Shown here in pieces: positions 1-8,576 of a stretch of 64,000 bases of DNA. The notes beneath the pieces are model-generated. The model had not been told where the DNA came from. It ran no database searches and worked only from the letters and a program-made list of their open reading frames with translations. Numbering within the stretch: the first letter of the stretch is position 1; every line of letters begins with the position of its first letter. Source of the DNA: an uncultured Oscillospiraceae bacterium. GTDB taxonomy: Bacteria > Bacillota > Clostridia > Oscillospirales > Oscillospiraceae. A program made the translations under genes and the position numbers. The stretch spans positions 35,201 to 99,200 of the forward strand of contig CANPYX010000006.1 of NCBI GenBank assembly GCA_947588955.1. Direction: 5' to 3'.

Positions 1-228
1 TGACCGTTCCACCCCGGAGGTCAACGGCCGGGGATGGGGCGTCGACTTAGTTGAGAACGTGAGCGCGGTAAGCTTTGCCCGCGCCATGCACAATGAAGCT
101 ACCAACCTTACAGGCGTGACGGCTTGCCTGTAAGCGCGGGAACCGGGGCGACCCGAAATAACCGTCTGCGCCCGGAGAGGTTCAAACGGATGTGTTTTCG
201 GACAGGGGTTCAACTCCCCTCGCCTCCA
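1..228 (+). ncRNA. ssrA: tmRNA (SsrA), 3' part, 5' end outside the window
   Basis: Rescues stalled ribosomes by trans-translation. The 3' end shows a T arm (5-bp stem AGGGG/CCCCT around loop TTCAACT, about 204-220), then the acceptor strand CGCCTCC and discriminator A at 228. This is the usual tmRNA ending. The CCA tail is not encoded; the next bases are TTT. Upstream GC-rich inverted repeats fit the pseudoknot region after the tag reading frame. The tag-coding part and 5' acceptor strand lie before position 1. An intrinsic terminator follows within 5 bases. Confidence 0.9.
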
Positions 229-231
229 TTT

Positions 232-264
232 AAAAAAAGACCGCCGGGGGGCGGTCTTTTTTTT
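232..264 (+). terminator. Intrinsic terminator of tmRNA
   Basis: GACCGCC/GGCGGTC hairpin preceded by seven A and followed by eight T, directly after the tmRNA 3' end. Confidence 0.9.
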
Positions 265-267
265 AAA

Positions 268-457
268 TTGTCGAAAAAGCCCTGACGGGCTTTTTCGACA
301 AGGGGAAACGTGCGAAAAGATTTTCGGAAACGTCTGCGGACGTTTCCGAAAATCTTTTCTGCTGTCGCGCGACGCGCGTGACCCGAAGGGTCACACACTT
401 GCGCGACAAAAGGTGATTTTTCCGACGTACATGCCGCCGGAAAAATATTGGATTTGG
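268..457. repeat. Mosaic hairpin repeat, family A, copy 1 (order a to f)
   Basis: First of many copies. Modules in order: hairpin a (268-301, 15-bp arms, loop TGAC); linker GGGGAAACGTGCG; hairpin c (315-358, perfect 20-bp arms, loop TGCG); linker CTGCTGTCGCGC; short hairpin e (GTGACCC gaa GGGTCAC, 378-394); linker TTGCGCGACAAAAGGTG; hairpin f (416-446, arms ATTTTTCCG/CGGAAAAAT around ACGTACATGCCGC). Linkers recur almost unchanged elsewhere, while the stems of a, c and e have other sequences. No convincing protein is encoded here. Confidence 0.85.
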
Positions 458-481
458 GGGTTTTTGACTGACTGAAAATTT

Positions 482-523
482 CCGTTCGATTGGCTTGCGC
501 AAGTCGAACGGTTTTGGTATAAT
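482..523 (+). promoter_or_regulatory. Promoter and palindromic operator of the Phd/PIN toxin-antitoxin operon
   Basis: -35 TTGCGC (495-500), 17-bp spacer, -10 TATAAT (518-523). The -35 lies in a nested palindrome: outer arms CCGTTCGA (482-489) and TCGAACGG (504-511), inner CTTGCGCAAG (494-503). Such a site suits autorepression by the antitoxin-toxin complex, the normal control of Phd-type modules; binding is inferred. Confidence 0.75.
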
Positions 524-563
524 ATTTATGAGGACATCACCGTCTGTGAAAGGAGGCCTCACG

Positions 564-779
564 ATGTCTATTTCAGCCACAGAATTGAAGCTCAACTTGG
601 GAAAATACCTTCAGCTTGCCGAGAGCGAGGACATTTACATCACCCGAAACGGCAAGGTCATCGCAAAGCTGTCCAACCCCTATCAGGACCGGGTGGATGC
701 GGTCAAGTCCCTCTACGGCTTTTTGCCCGCCGATGTGACGCCGGAGGAGGCTCGGAATGAGAGGCTGGACAGGATATGA
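564..779 (+). CDS. Type II antitoxin, Phd/YefM-like
   Basis: A 71-residue protein starting MSISATELKLNLGKYL, the usual N-terminus of Phd/YefM antitoxins, followed by the strand-rich section DIYITRNGKVIAKLS that forms the DNA-binding fold in this family. The acidic C-terminal tail (PEEARNERLDRI) would wrap the toxin. The ATG at 564 is chosen because AGGAGG lies 7 bases before it; a longer reading frame from 495 would begin inside the promoter. The stop overlaps the toxin start (ATGA). Expected role: neutralise the PIN ribonuclease encoded next and repress the operon through the palindrome upstream. Confidence 0.85.
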   Translation: MSISATELKLNLGKYLQLAESEDIYITRNGKVIAKLSNPYQDRVDAVKSLYGFLPADVTPEEARNERLDRI

Positions 780-1204
780 GGGTATTGCTTGACACCTGCG
801 TTGTCGTGGATTTTCTGCAGCGGCGGGAACCGTTCTGTGACGACGCCTACGCAATCTTCCTGGCGGCGGCAAATCGCCGCTTTGACGGTTTCGTAACGGC
901 CAAGTTCCTGACGGACATCTACTACCTGACCCACCGGTTTACCCATGACGACCGTGAGACCCGCAAGGTGCTTTCCACTCTGCTTATCCCGCTGGACCTT
1001 CTTGACACGGCGGGGCTCGACTGCCGGAAGGCGATCTCGTCTGACGTCTCGGATTTTGAGGACGCGGTCATGGCAGAGACTGCCCTGCGCGCGGGGATGG
1101 ACCTTATCGTCACGAGAAATGTGGGGGACTACGCCAGGTCCCCCGTCCCGGTGTGTACACCGTCTGAGCTTTTGACTGCGCTGGGAGCAAATGATGAATC
1201 ATAA
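776..1204 (+). CDS. PIN-domain toxin (VapC-like ribonuclease)
   Basis: A 142-residue PIN-domain protein. The N-terminal LLDTCVVVD gives the first acidic metal ligand (D6), DFEDAVMAETA supplies the central acidic pair, and VTRNVGDY is the usual C-terminal motif with N and D. PIN toxins are metal-dependent endoribonucleases acting on tRNA or rRNA; the target here is unknown. It is translationally coupled to the antitoxin by a 4-base overlap. The pairing Phd-type antitoxin + PIN toxin is common in Clostridia. The reading frame ends inside the terminator hairpin. Confidence 0.88.
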   Translation: MRVLLDTCVVVDFLQRREPFCDDAYAIFLAAANRRFDGFVTAKFLTDIYYLTHRFTHDDRETRKVLSTLLIPLDLLDTAGLDCRKAISSDVSDFEDAVMAETALRAGMDLIVTRNVGDYARSPVPVCTPSELLTALGANDES

Positions 1205-1235
1205 CCCCTGGTTTACCGGGGGTTATGATTCTTAT
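1196..1235 (+). terminator. Terminator of the TA operon
   Basis: 13-bp hairpin GAATCATAACCCC (1196-1208) / GGGGTTATGATTC (1219-1231) followed by a T-rich tail; it overlaps the toxin stop codon. Confidence 0.75.
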
Positions 1236-1248
1236 TCCATTATGCTCC

Positions 1249-2184
1249 TCATGTCTCGAAGTATGATAGCAGGGCGGTGAAGATGTTATTCGGGACTTGG
1301 AGGGTGATGTCGTAGAAGTTTTCTATGCGGACGTAGCCGTTTTTCAGGAGGCGGAGCTCAATGGGGATGCCGTTGGTCAGGTACAGGTACATGTGGTAAA
1401 GCTCCATTCCGTCGTAGAGGTCCTGGCCTTCCTCAAGGGGGATGTCCTCCGTCAGCATGAATTCCGCCTCATCAGCGGCGCGGATAAAGGACTCCAGGGC
1501 TTCGGCGGCGTCGGGAGGAAGAGTGCGGATGTCATGGGTCTCGCCCTCGGACTCCATGGCGTTCCATGAGGCACGGGTCTCGTACTCCACCCGGTCCAGG
1601 TTCTCGGAAACGCGCAGTCTGTCCTCCAGTATTTCGGAGCCGTATTTGACTGTGAGGCCGCTGGAGCAGACATAGAGCTCAAGGGTGTCGCCATGGCGGT
1701 TCATGCACAGCATGAAGGAGGGATCGCAGCCGTCCACCGTGTAGACGTCGCCGCCCACGGAGCCGGCAAGCTCCGCGCAGTCGTCAATGCTGTCGGGGGC
1801 GTTGTACTCGCCGATGGACCCGTCAGCCGTGCCCAGCCTCTCGCCCTTCAGGTCCGTGCGGCCCTCCAGGTCCCTGTAAAACGTGTACACCCTGCCCTGA
1901 TATATGAAGAAGGCAATCATGTTGTATGTCTCGCCGGGCCTGGGGAGGCGAATGTCCGTCGGCGGGATCACGACTCCGTCCTCGGTCATATAGGCGCCCA
2001 CGCCGGTGCTGCTTTCCGGGCTTTTTCGCAAGATGGTCAGCGCCGATATGACGACGGCGAGGCACGCCGCGGCGGCGATAAACGGCAGGACGCGGTTTTT
2101 TGCCTTGCGGCGGTAACGGTACGCCTGGTCGATATAGGTAAGGTCCAGCTCGCCCAGGGCGTTTGAAAAGGTCTCAACGTTCAC
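1249..2184 (-). CDS. Membrane-anchored anti-sigma-like protein
   Basis: A 311-residue protein. About 33 cytoplasmic residues (MNVETFSNALGELDLTYIDQ..., basic stretch RYRRKAKNR) precede one membrane helix (VLPFIAAAACLAVVISALTI), then a large external domain of unknown fold. It overlaps the preceding sigma factor gene by 4 bases, so the two are made together. Topology and position fit an anti-sigma or sensor partner that holds the sigma factor at the membrane. No named domain was recognised in the outer part, so the function is inferred from context. Confidence 0.6.
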   Translation of the reverse strand: MNVETFSNALGELDLTYIDQAYRYRRKAKNRVLPFIAAAACLAVVISALTILRKSPESSTGVGAYMTEDGVVIPPTDIRLPRPGETYNMIAFFIYQGRVYTFYRDLEGRTDLKGERLGTADGSIGEYNAPDSIDDCAELAGSVGGDVYTVDGCDPSFMLCMNRHGDTLELYVCSSGLTVKYGSEILEDRLRVSENLDRVEYETRASWNAMESEGETHDIRTLPPDAAEALESFIRAADEAEFMLTEDIPLEEGQDLYDGMELYHMYLYLTNGIPIELRLLKNGYVRIENFYDITLQVPNNIFTALLSYFET

Positions 2185-2738
2185 AGCTCCACTCCCCTTT
2201 CCAAGAGATGATCTTTAAGCTTTTTCCTTATTCTCGTGAGCCTCACCGTGACGGTCTTCTCAGTTATACCCACCGCCACGGCAATATCCCGGCAGCTCTC
2301 GGCGAACCAGTAGCGCCGCAGGAACACCGCCCGATTTTCCCGCGACAGGGTGTCAAGAAAGCCGGCGATGATACCGGCAAGCTCCTTCGCCTCCAGCTCC
2401 GTCTCCGGGGTGGAGCCTGAGCGGAGGATGTCGCCCAGCTCCTCCATCGCCACGGTGTAGGCGGAGCCGCGCTTTGCCGCAATTCCTCGGCGGTACGCTT
2501 TCAGGGAGACGTTTCTGACGATGCGCATCAGGTACGCCGAGAGCTTTTCGGGGCGCTCCGGCGGGATGGCGTTCCACACGCCCAAATACGCGTCGTTCAC
2601 GCACTCCCTGGCGTCCTCAGCGTCTCCCACGATGGCGCGGGACAGGTTGAGGCAGGCGGCGCCGTATTTTTTGTCCAGCTCCCCTATGGCGTCCTCGGAG
2701 CGGGAAAAGAGGAGCTCTATGATACCGTTGTCGTCCAA
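2181..2738 (-). CDS. RNA polymerase sigma-70 family factor (ECF-type)
   Basis: 185 residues. Region 2 is seen in GDAEDARECVNDAYLGVWNAI and the core-binding helix after it. Region 4 is the helix-turn-helix SCRDIAVAVGITEKTVTVRL near the C-terminus. Two-domain size is typical of extracytoplasmic-function sigma factors. The start is a TTG at 2738, supported by AAAGGAGGTGG 6 bases upstream; no better ATG is present. The downstream overlapping gene is its likely membrane regulator. It is divergent from the sugar transport operon, with a shared 200-bp regulatory gap. Confidence 0.85.
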   Translation of the reverse strand: MDDNGIIELLFSRSEDAIGELDKKYGAACLNLSRAIVGDAEDARECVNDAYLGVWNAIPPERPEKLSAYLMRIVRNVSLKAYRRGIAAKRGSAYTVAMEELGDILRSGSTPETELEAKELAGIIAGFLDTLSRENRAVFLRRYWFAESCRDIAVAVGITEKTVTVRLTRIRKKLKDHLLERGVEL

Positions 2739-2793
2739 GCTGTTCCACCTCCTTTACTTATCTACTACCATTTTCGCACAAAATACTACACAG

Positions 2794-2847
2794 GTAAAGC
2801 CGTTTTTTAAGTTTCGGCTTTACATCTCCGGTCCGGCGACGTATAAT
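2794..2847 (+). promoter_or_regulatory. Promoter with overlapping inverted repeat, sugar operon
   Basis: -35 TTTACA (2819-2824), 17-bp spacer, -10 TATAAT (2842-2847). A perfect 9-bp inverted repeat GTAAAGCCG (2794-2802) / CGGCTTTAC (2815-2823) covers the -35, so it may be an operator; as DNA it lies between the two divergent genes. A GC-rich hairpin (CTGCCG...CGGCAG, about 2867-2889) sits in the leader before the transporter. Confidence 0.6.
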
Positions 2848-2937
2848 TGAAAATGGGAAAGGCCCCTGCCGGTCGGGAGAAGCGGCAGCACGCGTGATTT
2901 TGGCATTTCCCAATTTTTAAACGGAGGAGAGAAACAA

Positions 2938-4320
2938 ATGAAGCTTACACGTTCGCAAAAAATCGCCTTCGGCATCGGCGCCGTGGGGAAGGACATGGTG
3001 TACGCGCTGTCTGCGACCTACGTCATGTTCTACTACCAGGACCTTCTGGGCCTGTCGCCCACCTTTGTTGGGCTCATACTGATGATCGCCAGGGTGTTTG
3101 ACGCCCTCAACGACCCCTTTATGGGCATTCTCGTGGCGAAGACAAAGACCCGCTGGGGCAGGTTCCGCCCGTGGCTCCTGTCCGGCACGGTGCTCAACGC
3201 CTTCACACTCTACGCCCTCTTTTCCGCGCCGGATTTGAAGGGCGCGGGGCTCATGATATTCTTCACCGTTGTATACATACTCTGGGGCGTCACCTACACC
3301 ATGATGGACATACCCTACTGGTCCATGATCCCCGCCATAACCTCCACCCCCTCCGACAGGGAGAACCTCTCCGTCATCGGCCGCACCTGCGCCGGCGTAG
3401 GCTCCGCGCTAATTACCGTTGGCACCGTGAAGATCGTTGAGATCATCGGCGGCGGCAACGACAAGCTTGGCTTCGGCCTCTTCGCCCTCATCGTGGCGGT
3501 CATATTCGTCGTCACCGAGGTCATATGCGTTTTGAAGGTGAAGGAGCACGACATCGGGAGAATGGAGACCTCCACCGTCCCCCAGATGTTCAAGGCGCTT
3601 TTCCGCAACGACCAGGCGATGATAACGGTGCTGTCCATACTCCTCATAAACGCCGCGCTCTACCTCACCTCAAACCTTGTCATTTACTTCTTCAAATACG
3701 ACATCGGCGGCTCCGACTGGCACGACAGCTACACCCTCTTCACCCTTGTTGGCGGCGTGTTCCAGATCCTCGGCATGATGGTGGTCTATCCCCTGCTGAG
3801 GAAAAAATTCGGCAACACCCAGATATTCAAGGCGGCGCTGGGCACCGCGATGCTGGGCTACGCTTTGATCCTCGCCGTGTGCTTCGCGGGACTTGCGGAC
3901 AACATGGCGCTCATATGCGTGTGCGGCGCGCTGGTCTTTGCCGCCAACGGAATACTCACCGTCCTCACCACCGTGTTCCTCTCCAGCTCCGTTGACTACG
4001 GCGAGCTCAAGACGGGAAAGCGGGAGGAGTCGGTGATATTCTCCATGCAGACCTTCGTGGTCAAGGCGGCGTCGGGGCTCGCGGTGTTCATAACCGGCAT
4101 AGGGCTCGATCTCATCGGGCTTGTGGGCAACGCCGACGAGACGGGCGAAATCGCCGCCCAGTCCTCCTCCACCATCATGGGTCTGCGCCTGCTCATGACC
4201 GTTCTGCCCATCATCGGGCTTGTGACGGCGTTCATCTTCTTTGTCAAAAAGTTCACCCTCACCGACGCCAAGGTCCAGGAGATAGCCGACACCCTGAGCA
4301 AAAAGAAGGAGGCGGAGTGA
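2938..4320 (+). CDS. Glycoside-pentoside-hexuronide (GPH) family sugar:cation symporter
   Basis: 460 residues with about 12 membrane helices. The N-terminal signature NDPFMGILVAKTKTRWGRFR is characteristic of MelB/GPH transporters (cation-coupled galactoside, pentoside or hexuronide uptake). The C-terminus is a short basic cytoplasmic tail. GGAGGAGAG lies just before the ATG. The stop overlaps the next gene, a GH36 alpha-galactosidase-like enzyme (ATGA), which points to uptake of an alpha-galactoside such as melibiose or raffinose-type sugar. The exact substrate is an inference. Confidence 0.88.
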   Translation: MKLTRSQKIAFGIGAVGKDMVYALSATYVMFYYQDLLGLSPTFVGLILMIARVFDALNDPFMGILVAKTKTRWGRFRPWLLSGTVLNAFTLYALFSAPDLKGAGLMIFFTVVYILWGVTYTMMDIPYWSMIPAITSTPSDRENLSVIGRTCAGVGSALITVGTVKIVEIIGGGNDKLGFGLFALIVAVIFVVTEVICVLKVKEHDIGRMETSTVPQMFKALFRNDQAMITVLSILLINAALYLTSNLVIYFFKYDIGGSDWHDSYTLFTLVGGVFQILGMMVVYPLLRKKFGNTQIFKAALGTAMLGYALILAVCFAGLADNMALICVCGALVFAANGILTVLTTVFLSSSVDYGELKTGKREESVIFSMQTFVVKAASGLAVFITGIGLDLIGLVGNADETGEIAAQSSSTIMGLRLLMTVLPIIGLVTAFIFFVKKFTLTDAKVQEIADTLSKKKEAE

Positions 4321-5921
4321 TGCTTCTCACCTGGAAGGCGGCGGTTGACACCCCCTCTGGGGTCGTGACCGTCTCCGGGAGCCGGAGCTTCGACTGGAAC
4401 AGCGAAATTCACATATCCGCCGCCTTGCCTGAGGGCAAAATTTCCTCCGTCACGGCAAGGGTGGTGCTCACTGCCTCGGAGCACAGCAGGATATTCATGA
4501 ACGGCTACCAGACCTGGACCTCCTGCCCTGAATACTCCGTCCGGGACAGGATACCTGGGCTCTCCGCCATGCCGGGGGCGCTTGTGGAAAAGTACGGCTT
4601 TGACAGGTACGGGGATTACCACTTTGTAAAATACCCCAACCGCCCCGGCGTGACCCACGGGTTCTCCTGGTGCTACATAAGAAACCGCGACAGCTTCAGG
4701 CTCCTGGCGTCCCTGGACGAGGCGCCGGGGTACACCATGTTCACCTACGACGCGGACATAAGCCTCATGCGTTTGGAGCGTGACTGCGCCGGCATAAAAT
4801 GCGGCGGGGAGTACAGGCTTTTTGACCTCTACGCCGGCAAAGGCACGGAGGCGGAGGTCTTTGACGGCTGGTTTGCCGCCATGGGCGTCAGGGCGCTTCC
4901 GACGGAGCCCATATACGGCTACACCAGCTGGTACAACAGGTTCACGGACATAACCGAGGACACCATCAGGGCGGACCTTGCCGGGTGCAAAACTCTCCTT
5001 TCCCCTGGGGACCTGTTTCAGATAGACGACGGCTGGGAGCCCAACGTGGGCGACTGGCTGGAGTGTGACAGCGCCCGCTTCCCCTCCGGAATGAGGGCGC
5101 TGGCGGAGGAGATACACTCCGCCGGCTTCAAGGCGGGGCTGTGGCTGGCGCCGTTTGTGGCGAGGAAGGGCTCGGAGCTTGAGAGGCTCCACCCGGACTG
5201 GCTTTTGAAGGTAAACGGCGAGCCCTGGTCCCTGGGCTCCAACTGGGGCGGGTTCTACTCCCTGGACATTGATAAGCCCCAGGTTGAGGAATACCTGCGG
5301 CAGGTGTTTGACCGGGTCATAAACGAGTGGGGCTTTGACCTTTTGAAGCTCGATTTCCTCTACGGCGCGGCGCCCTTCGGGACTGACACCGAGACGCGCG
5401 CCGCCAGAATGATACGCGCTTTGGACCTTTTGCGCGAAATCTGCGGCGGCACCCCCATTTTGGGCTGCGGCGTCCCCGTTATGCCCGCCTTCGGGAGGGT
5501 GGAGTACTGCCGGATAAGCTGTGACGTGTGCCTCACCTGGGACGACAAGCCCTTCATGCGCCTTGCCCACAGGGAGCGGGTCAGCACGAAAAACGCCATA
5601 CTCAACACACTTTTCCGCCGTGAGCTCAACGGCAGAGCGCACTTAAATGACCCGGACGTGTTCTTCCTCAGGGACGGGAACATGGGGCTTCGGGACGACC
5701 AAAAGCTCCTGCTCGCCCGTGTCAACGCCCTTTTCGGCGGCGTTCTGCTCATATCCGACGACCCCGCGGAGTATACCGACGCCCAGAGAGAGCTCTACCG
5801 GGAGCTGAGGCGCCTCTCCCGCGCCGAAAACGTCGCCTTCGACGCTGACAACCTGGAGATCTCCTTCACCCTCGACGGCGAGGACTACAAGCTTCCGGTG
5901 CCCGGCGAACAATTTTATTAA
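4317..5921 (+). CDS. Alpha-galactosidase-like glycoside hydrolase (GH36/clan GH-D)
   Basis: 534 residues. The beta/alpha barrel follows GYTSWYNRF and FQIDDGWEPNVGDW. The nucleophile is expected at D346 in LLKLDFLYG and the acid/base at D403 in CRISCDVCLTWDD, a spacing close to known GH36 enzymes. No signal peptide is visible, so it acts in the cytoplasm on sugar brought in by the overlapping transporter gene. It is shorter than the 720-750 residue GH36 enzymes, because the N-terminal sandwich domain is reduced. A specificity other than alpha-galactoside is possible. Confidence 0.82.
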   Translation: MMLLTWKAAVDTPSGVVTVSGSRSFDWNSEIHISAALPEGKISSVTARVVLTASEHSRIFMNGYQTWTSCPEYSVRDRIPGLSAMPGALVEKYGFDRYGDYHFVKYPNRPGVTHGFSWCYIRNRDSFRLLASLDEAPGYTMFTYDADISLMRLERDCAGIKCGGEYRLFDLYAGKGTEAEVFDGWFAAMGVRALPTEPIYGYTSWYNRFTDITEDTIRADLAGCKTLLSPGDLFQIDDGWEPNVGDWLECDSARFPSGMRALAEEIHSAGFKAGLWLAPFVARKGSELERLHPDWLLKVNGEPWSLGSNWGGFYSLDIDKPQVEEYLRQVFDRVINEWGFDLLKLDFLYGAAPFGTDTETRAARMIRALDLLREICGGTPILGCGVPVMPAFGRVEYCRISCDVCLTWDDKPFMRLAHRERVSTKNAILNTLFRRELNGRAHLNDPDVFFLRDGNMGLRDDQKLLLARVNALFGGVLLISDDPAEYTDAQRELYRELRRLSRAENVAFDADNLEISFTLDGEDYKLPVPGEQFY

Positions 5922-5975
5922 TCGTCCCAAAATAGTCAGGAACCTTTTGGGAAAGTAAAAAACTCAAAATTTAAT

Positions 5976-6153
5976 ATTTTTCCGGCGGCATGTACGTCGG
6001 AAAAATCACCTTTTGTTTTGCAAGTGTGCGCCCCTTCGGGGCGTGCGCGCAGCAAAACGGCAGGAAATCCCCCGCGAAAGGTCCGCAGACCTTTCGTGGG
6101 GGATTTCCGCACGTTCCCCTTTGTCAAAAAAGGGCAAAGCCCTTTTTTGACAA
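5976..6153. repeat. Mosaic hairpin repeat, family A, copy 2 (order f to a)
   Basis: Reverse order relative to copy 1. Hairpin f (5976-6006), linker CACCTTTTGTTTTGCAAG, hairpin e (GCCCCTTCGGGGC core), linker with CAGG, hairpin c (6063-6108, 21-bp arms, loop CGCA, one G.T pair), linker GCACGTTCCCC, hairpin a (6121-6153, 15-bp arms around AAA). Stem sequences of a and c differ from copy 1 but still pair. It fills most of the gap between the galactosidase and the next transporter. Confidence 0.85.
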
Positions 6154-6233
6154 GTTAATTTATACAAATTTTGTGTTGCTTTTTGTGGATTTTTCTGTTA
6201 AAATATAAAATACGGAAAAAGGAGGAAATTATT

Positions 6234-7577
6234 ATGGAAAAGATGAAGCTAAACAACAAGCGTACCGTACTTGTGGGGCTGGCGTTTTTGTCCATCTGCG
6301 CCTTCTGGCAGATGTATGACAACGTGGTGCCGCTGATTTTGCGCGAGACCTTCAACATGGACGAGTCCCTCACCGGCGCGATAATGGCGGCGGACAACAT
6401 TCTGGCGCTGTTTTTGCTTCCCTTCTTCGGCGGGCTTTCAGACAGGAGCCATTCAAAGCTGGGGCGGCGCACACCCTTCATAATCGTGGGTACGGTCCTG
6501 GCGGCGGTGCTCATGAACATACTGCCGATTCTTGACAACAGCTACTACGAGGCCGCGGCGCCCTACAAGCTCGTCTCCTTCGTCATTGTCCTGGGTCTTT
6601 TGCTGGTGTCCATGGGCATCTACCGCTCCCCCGCCGTGGCGCTCATGCCGGACGTGACGCCAAAGCCGCTGAGGTCAAAGGCCAACGCCATAATAAACCT
6701 CATGGGCGCTGTGGGCGGCATAATATATCTGGGGATCGCGGCGGTGCTCTATCCCACCAGCAAGACGGAGCTTTTGGACCACGTAAACTACCGCCCGCTT
6801 TTCATCGTTGTCGCCGCCATAATGCTTTTGGCGCTGGCGCTTCTGCTCATAACCATCCGCGAGCCAAAGCTTGCGGCGGAGAATCAGGAGCTTGAGAAGA
6901 AGCACCCGGAGTGGAACCTGGCGCGTGACGACGGCTCCGGCAACGAATCCCTGCCCGCGCCGGTGAAGCGTTCCCTGGGCTTTCTGCTGGCGTCCATTGC
7001 CCTCTGGTTCATCGGCTACAACGGCGTGACCACCTGGTTCACCACCTACATCGCCGAGGTCATGGGCGAGGGGCTGGGCGGCGCCTCCACCTGCCTCATG
7101 GTGGCGACGGGAGGAGCCATTATAAGCTACATACCCATCGGCGTCATCGCCTCAAAAATCGGGCGCAAAAAGACCATAATGGGTGGAATAATACTTCTTG
7201 CCGCCTGCTTTATGGCGGGGTTCGTGCTCACCACGGTATTCGACTCCATCAACGCCGTTATGTTTATCGCCTTCGCCCTGGTGGGACTTGCCTGGGCCGC
7301 CATAAACGTAAACTCCCTGCCCATGGTGGTGGAGATGTGCAAGGGCTCGGACGTGGGCAAATTCACCGGCTACTACTACACCGCCTCCATGCTGGCGCAG
7401 GTGATAACCCCCGTCATGGCGGGGACGCTCATGAAAAGAATAAGCTACAGGGTGCTCTTCCCCTATGCGGCGTTCTTTGTGGCGCTGAGCTTTGTGACGA
7501 TGCTTTTCGTCAGGCACGGCGACGTGAAGGCTGAGCCCAAAAAGGGGCTGGAGGCATTTGAGGACATGGACGACTGA
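6234..7577 (+). CDS. MFS transporter, SLC45/GPH-like sugar transporter
   Basis: 447 residues with about 12 helices. The loop GGLSDRSHSKLGRRTPFI after the second helix is the major-facilitator signature in the form seen in SLC45-like sugar transporters. The start ATG at 6234 is preceded by AAGGAGG at 6219-6225; an upstream in-frame ATG lacks such a site. A GDPD-type phosphodiesterase follows 19 bases downstream and is probably co-transcribed. The substrate is unknown; nearby galactoside genes make a sugar or glycoside plausible. Confidence 0.8.
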   Translation: MEKMKLNNKRTVLVGLAFLSICAFWQMYDNVVPLILRETFNMDESLTGAIMAADNILALFLLPFFGGLSDRSHSKLGRRTPFIIVGTVLAAVLMNILPILDNSYYEAAAPYKLVSFVIVLGLLLVSMGIYRSPAVALMPDVTPKPLRSKANAIINLMGAVGGIIYLGIAAVLYPTSKTELLDHVNYRPLFIVVAAIMLLALALLLITIREPKLAAENQELEKKHPEWNLARDDGSGNESLPAPVKRSLGFLLASIALWFIGYNGVTTWFTTYIAEVMGEGLGGASTCLMVATGGAIISYIPIGVIASKIGRKKTIMGGIILLAACFMAGFVLTTVFDSINAVMFIAFALVGLAWAAINVNSLPMVVEMCKGSDVGKFTGYYYTASMLAQVITPVMAGTLMKRISYRVLFPYAAFFVALSFVTMLFVRHGDVKAEPKKGLEAFEDMDD

Positions 7578-7596
7578 GGAACAGGAGGGGTTTAAA

Positions 7597-8436
7597 ATGA
7601 AGGCGTTTCCAAAGGCTGTCATATCCGTCACCGCGGTTGCGGCTGTGGCGGCGGGACTTTACACCGCGGCTCTGGCGCCCAGGAGGAACCAGCCCGGCTG
7701 GGAGGAGTTTTCCGGTCACAGGTTTGCCCACCGGGGACTCCACGATTCGGAGGACGGGCGTCCCGAAAATTCCCTCTCCGCCTTCCGCGCCGCCGTGGAG
7801 CACGGCTTCGGGGCGGAGCTGGACGTACACCTCATAAGCGACGGCTCCCTTGCCGTTGTGCACGACAGCGACCTTACGCGCGTCACGGGCCTCACCGCCA
7901 CGGTGGAGGATTTGACGGCGGAGGAGCTGAGGCTCTACCCTCTCAAGGACTCTGGCGAGCAGATACCGCTCCTTGAGGAGGTTTTGGCTCTCTTTGAGGA
8001 AAAGCAACCGCTGATAATCGAGCTCAAGACCTCCGGCGGGAACGCCAACGCCCTCACCGACGCGGTGATGGAGCGGCTTGACGGCTACAAGGGCATATAC
8101 TGCATCGAATCCTTCGACCCGGCGGTGCTCTTGCGCCTCAAGGAGCGTTACCCCCACGTGATCCGCGGTCAGCTGAGCGAAAACTTCCTCCGCTCCGCCC
8201 CCTCCTCCCTGTCAAGGCCCCTTCGGGCGGTGATGGCGAACCTTCTCACCACCTTCATCACAAAGCCGGACTTCATAGCCTACAACTGGGTCGACCGGGA
8301 CCAGCCCAGCCTTCGCGCCATGAAAAAGCTCTACAACGTCCACGAGGTCAGCTGGACCGTCCGCGACCCGGATCTCATGAAAACCCTGGAATCCCAAGGC
8401 GTCACCCCGATTTTTGAAAGCTTTATACCTAATTAA
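7597..8436 (+). CDS. Membrane-anchored glycerophosphodiester phosphodiesterase
   Basis: 279 residues. An N-terminal hydrophobic segment (AVISVTAVAAVAAGLYTAAL) acts as signal anchor, then a GDPD barrel: FAHRGLHD (catalytic His and Arg), ENSLSAFRAAVEHGF, ELDVHLISDG (metal ligands E and D) and VVHDSDLTRVTG. The family hydrolyses glycerophosphodiesters to glycerol-3-phosphate and an alcohol. The ATG at 7597 has AGGAGGGG upstream. It follows the MFS gene closely, so one transcript is likely. Confidence 0.88.
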   Translation: MKAFPKAVISVTAVAAVAAGLYTAALAPRRNQPGWEEFSGHRFAHRGLHDSEDGRPENSLSAFRAAVEHGFGAELDVHLISDGSLAVVHDSDLTRVTGLTATVEDLTAEELRLYPLKDSGEQIPLLEEVLALFEEKQPLIIELKTSGGNANALTDAVMERLDGYKGIYCIESFDPAVLLRLKERYPHVIRGQLSENFLRSAPSSLSRPLRAVMANLLTTFITKPDFIAYNWVDRDQPSLRAMKKLYNVHEVSWTVRDPDLMKTLESQGVTPIFESFIPN

Positions 8437-8440
8437 TAAA

Positions 8441-8543
8441 GGGGAACGTTCAGAAAAAATCCGTGAATTCTGCGGAATTCACGGATTTTTTCCTGCCGTC
8501 GTCCTCACTCGGACCGCTTTACCTCGCCCCGCTCAAGCGCGGG
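8441..8543. repeat. Family A repeat copy 3, cut short by the AlkD gene
   Basis: Keeps linker GGGGAACGT, hairpin c (8454-8491, 17-bp arms, loop TGCG) and the first part of module G (GACCGCTTTACCTCGCCCCG with hairpin CCCCGCTCAAGCGCGGG). It then breaks off abruptly into AT-rich sequence leading to the AlkD gene. Modules e and f are absent. Confidence 0.75.
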
Positions 8544-8576
8544 ATTAATATAAGAAATCGCAAAGGATTTGATGTT

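Noticed and set aside
3996..5642. A 548-codon open frame on the minus strand across the transporter/GH36 genes
   Set aside because: It is the antisense shadow of two well-supported plus-strand genes in GC-rich DNA; no ribosome site and no recognisable protein.
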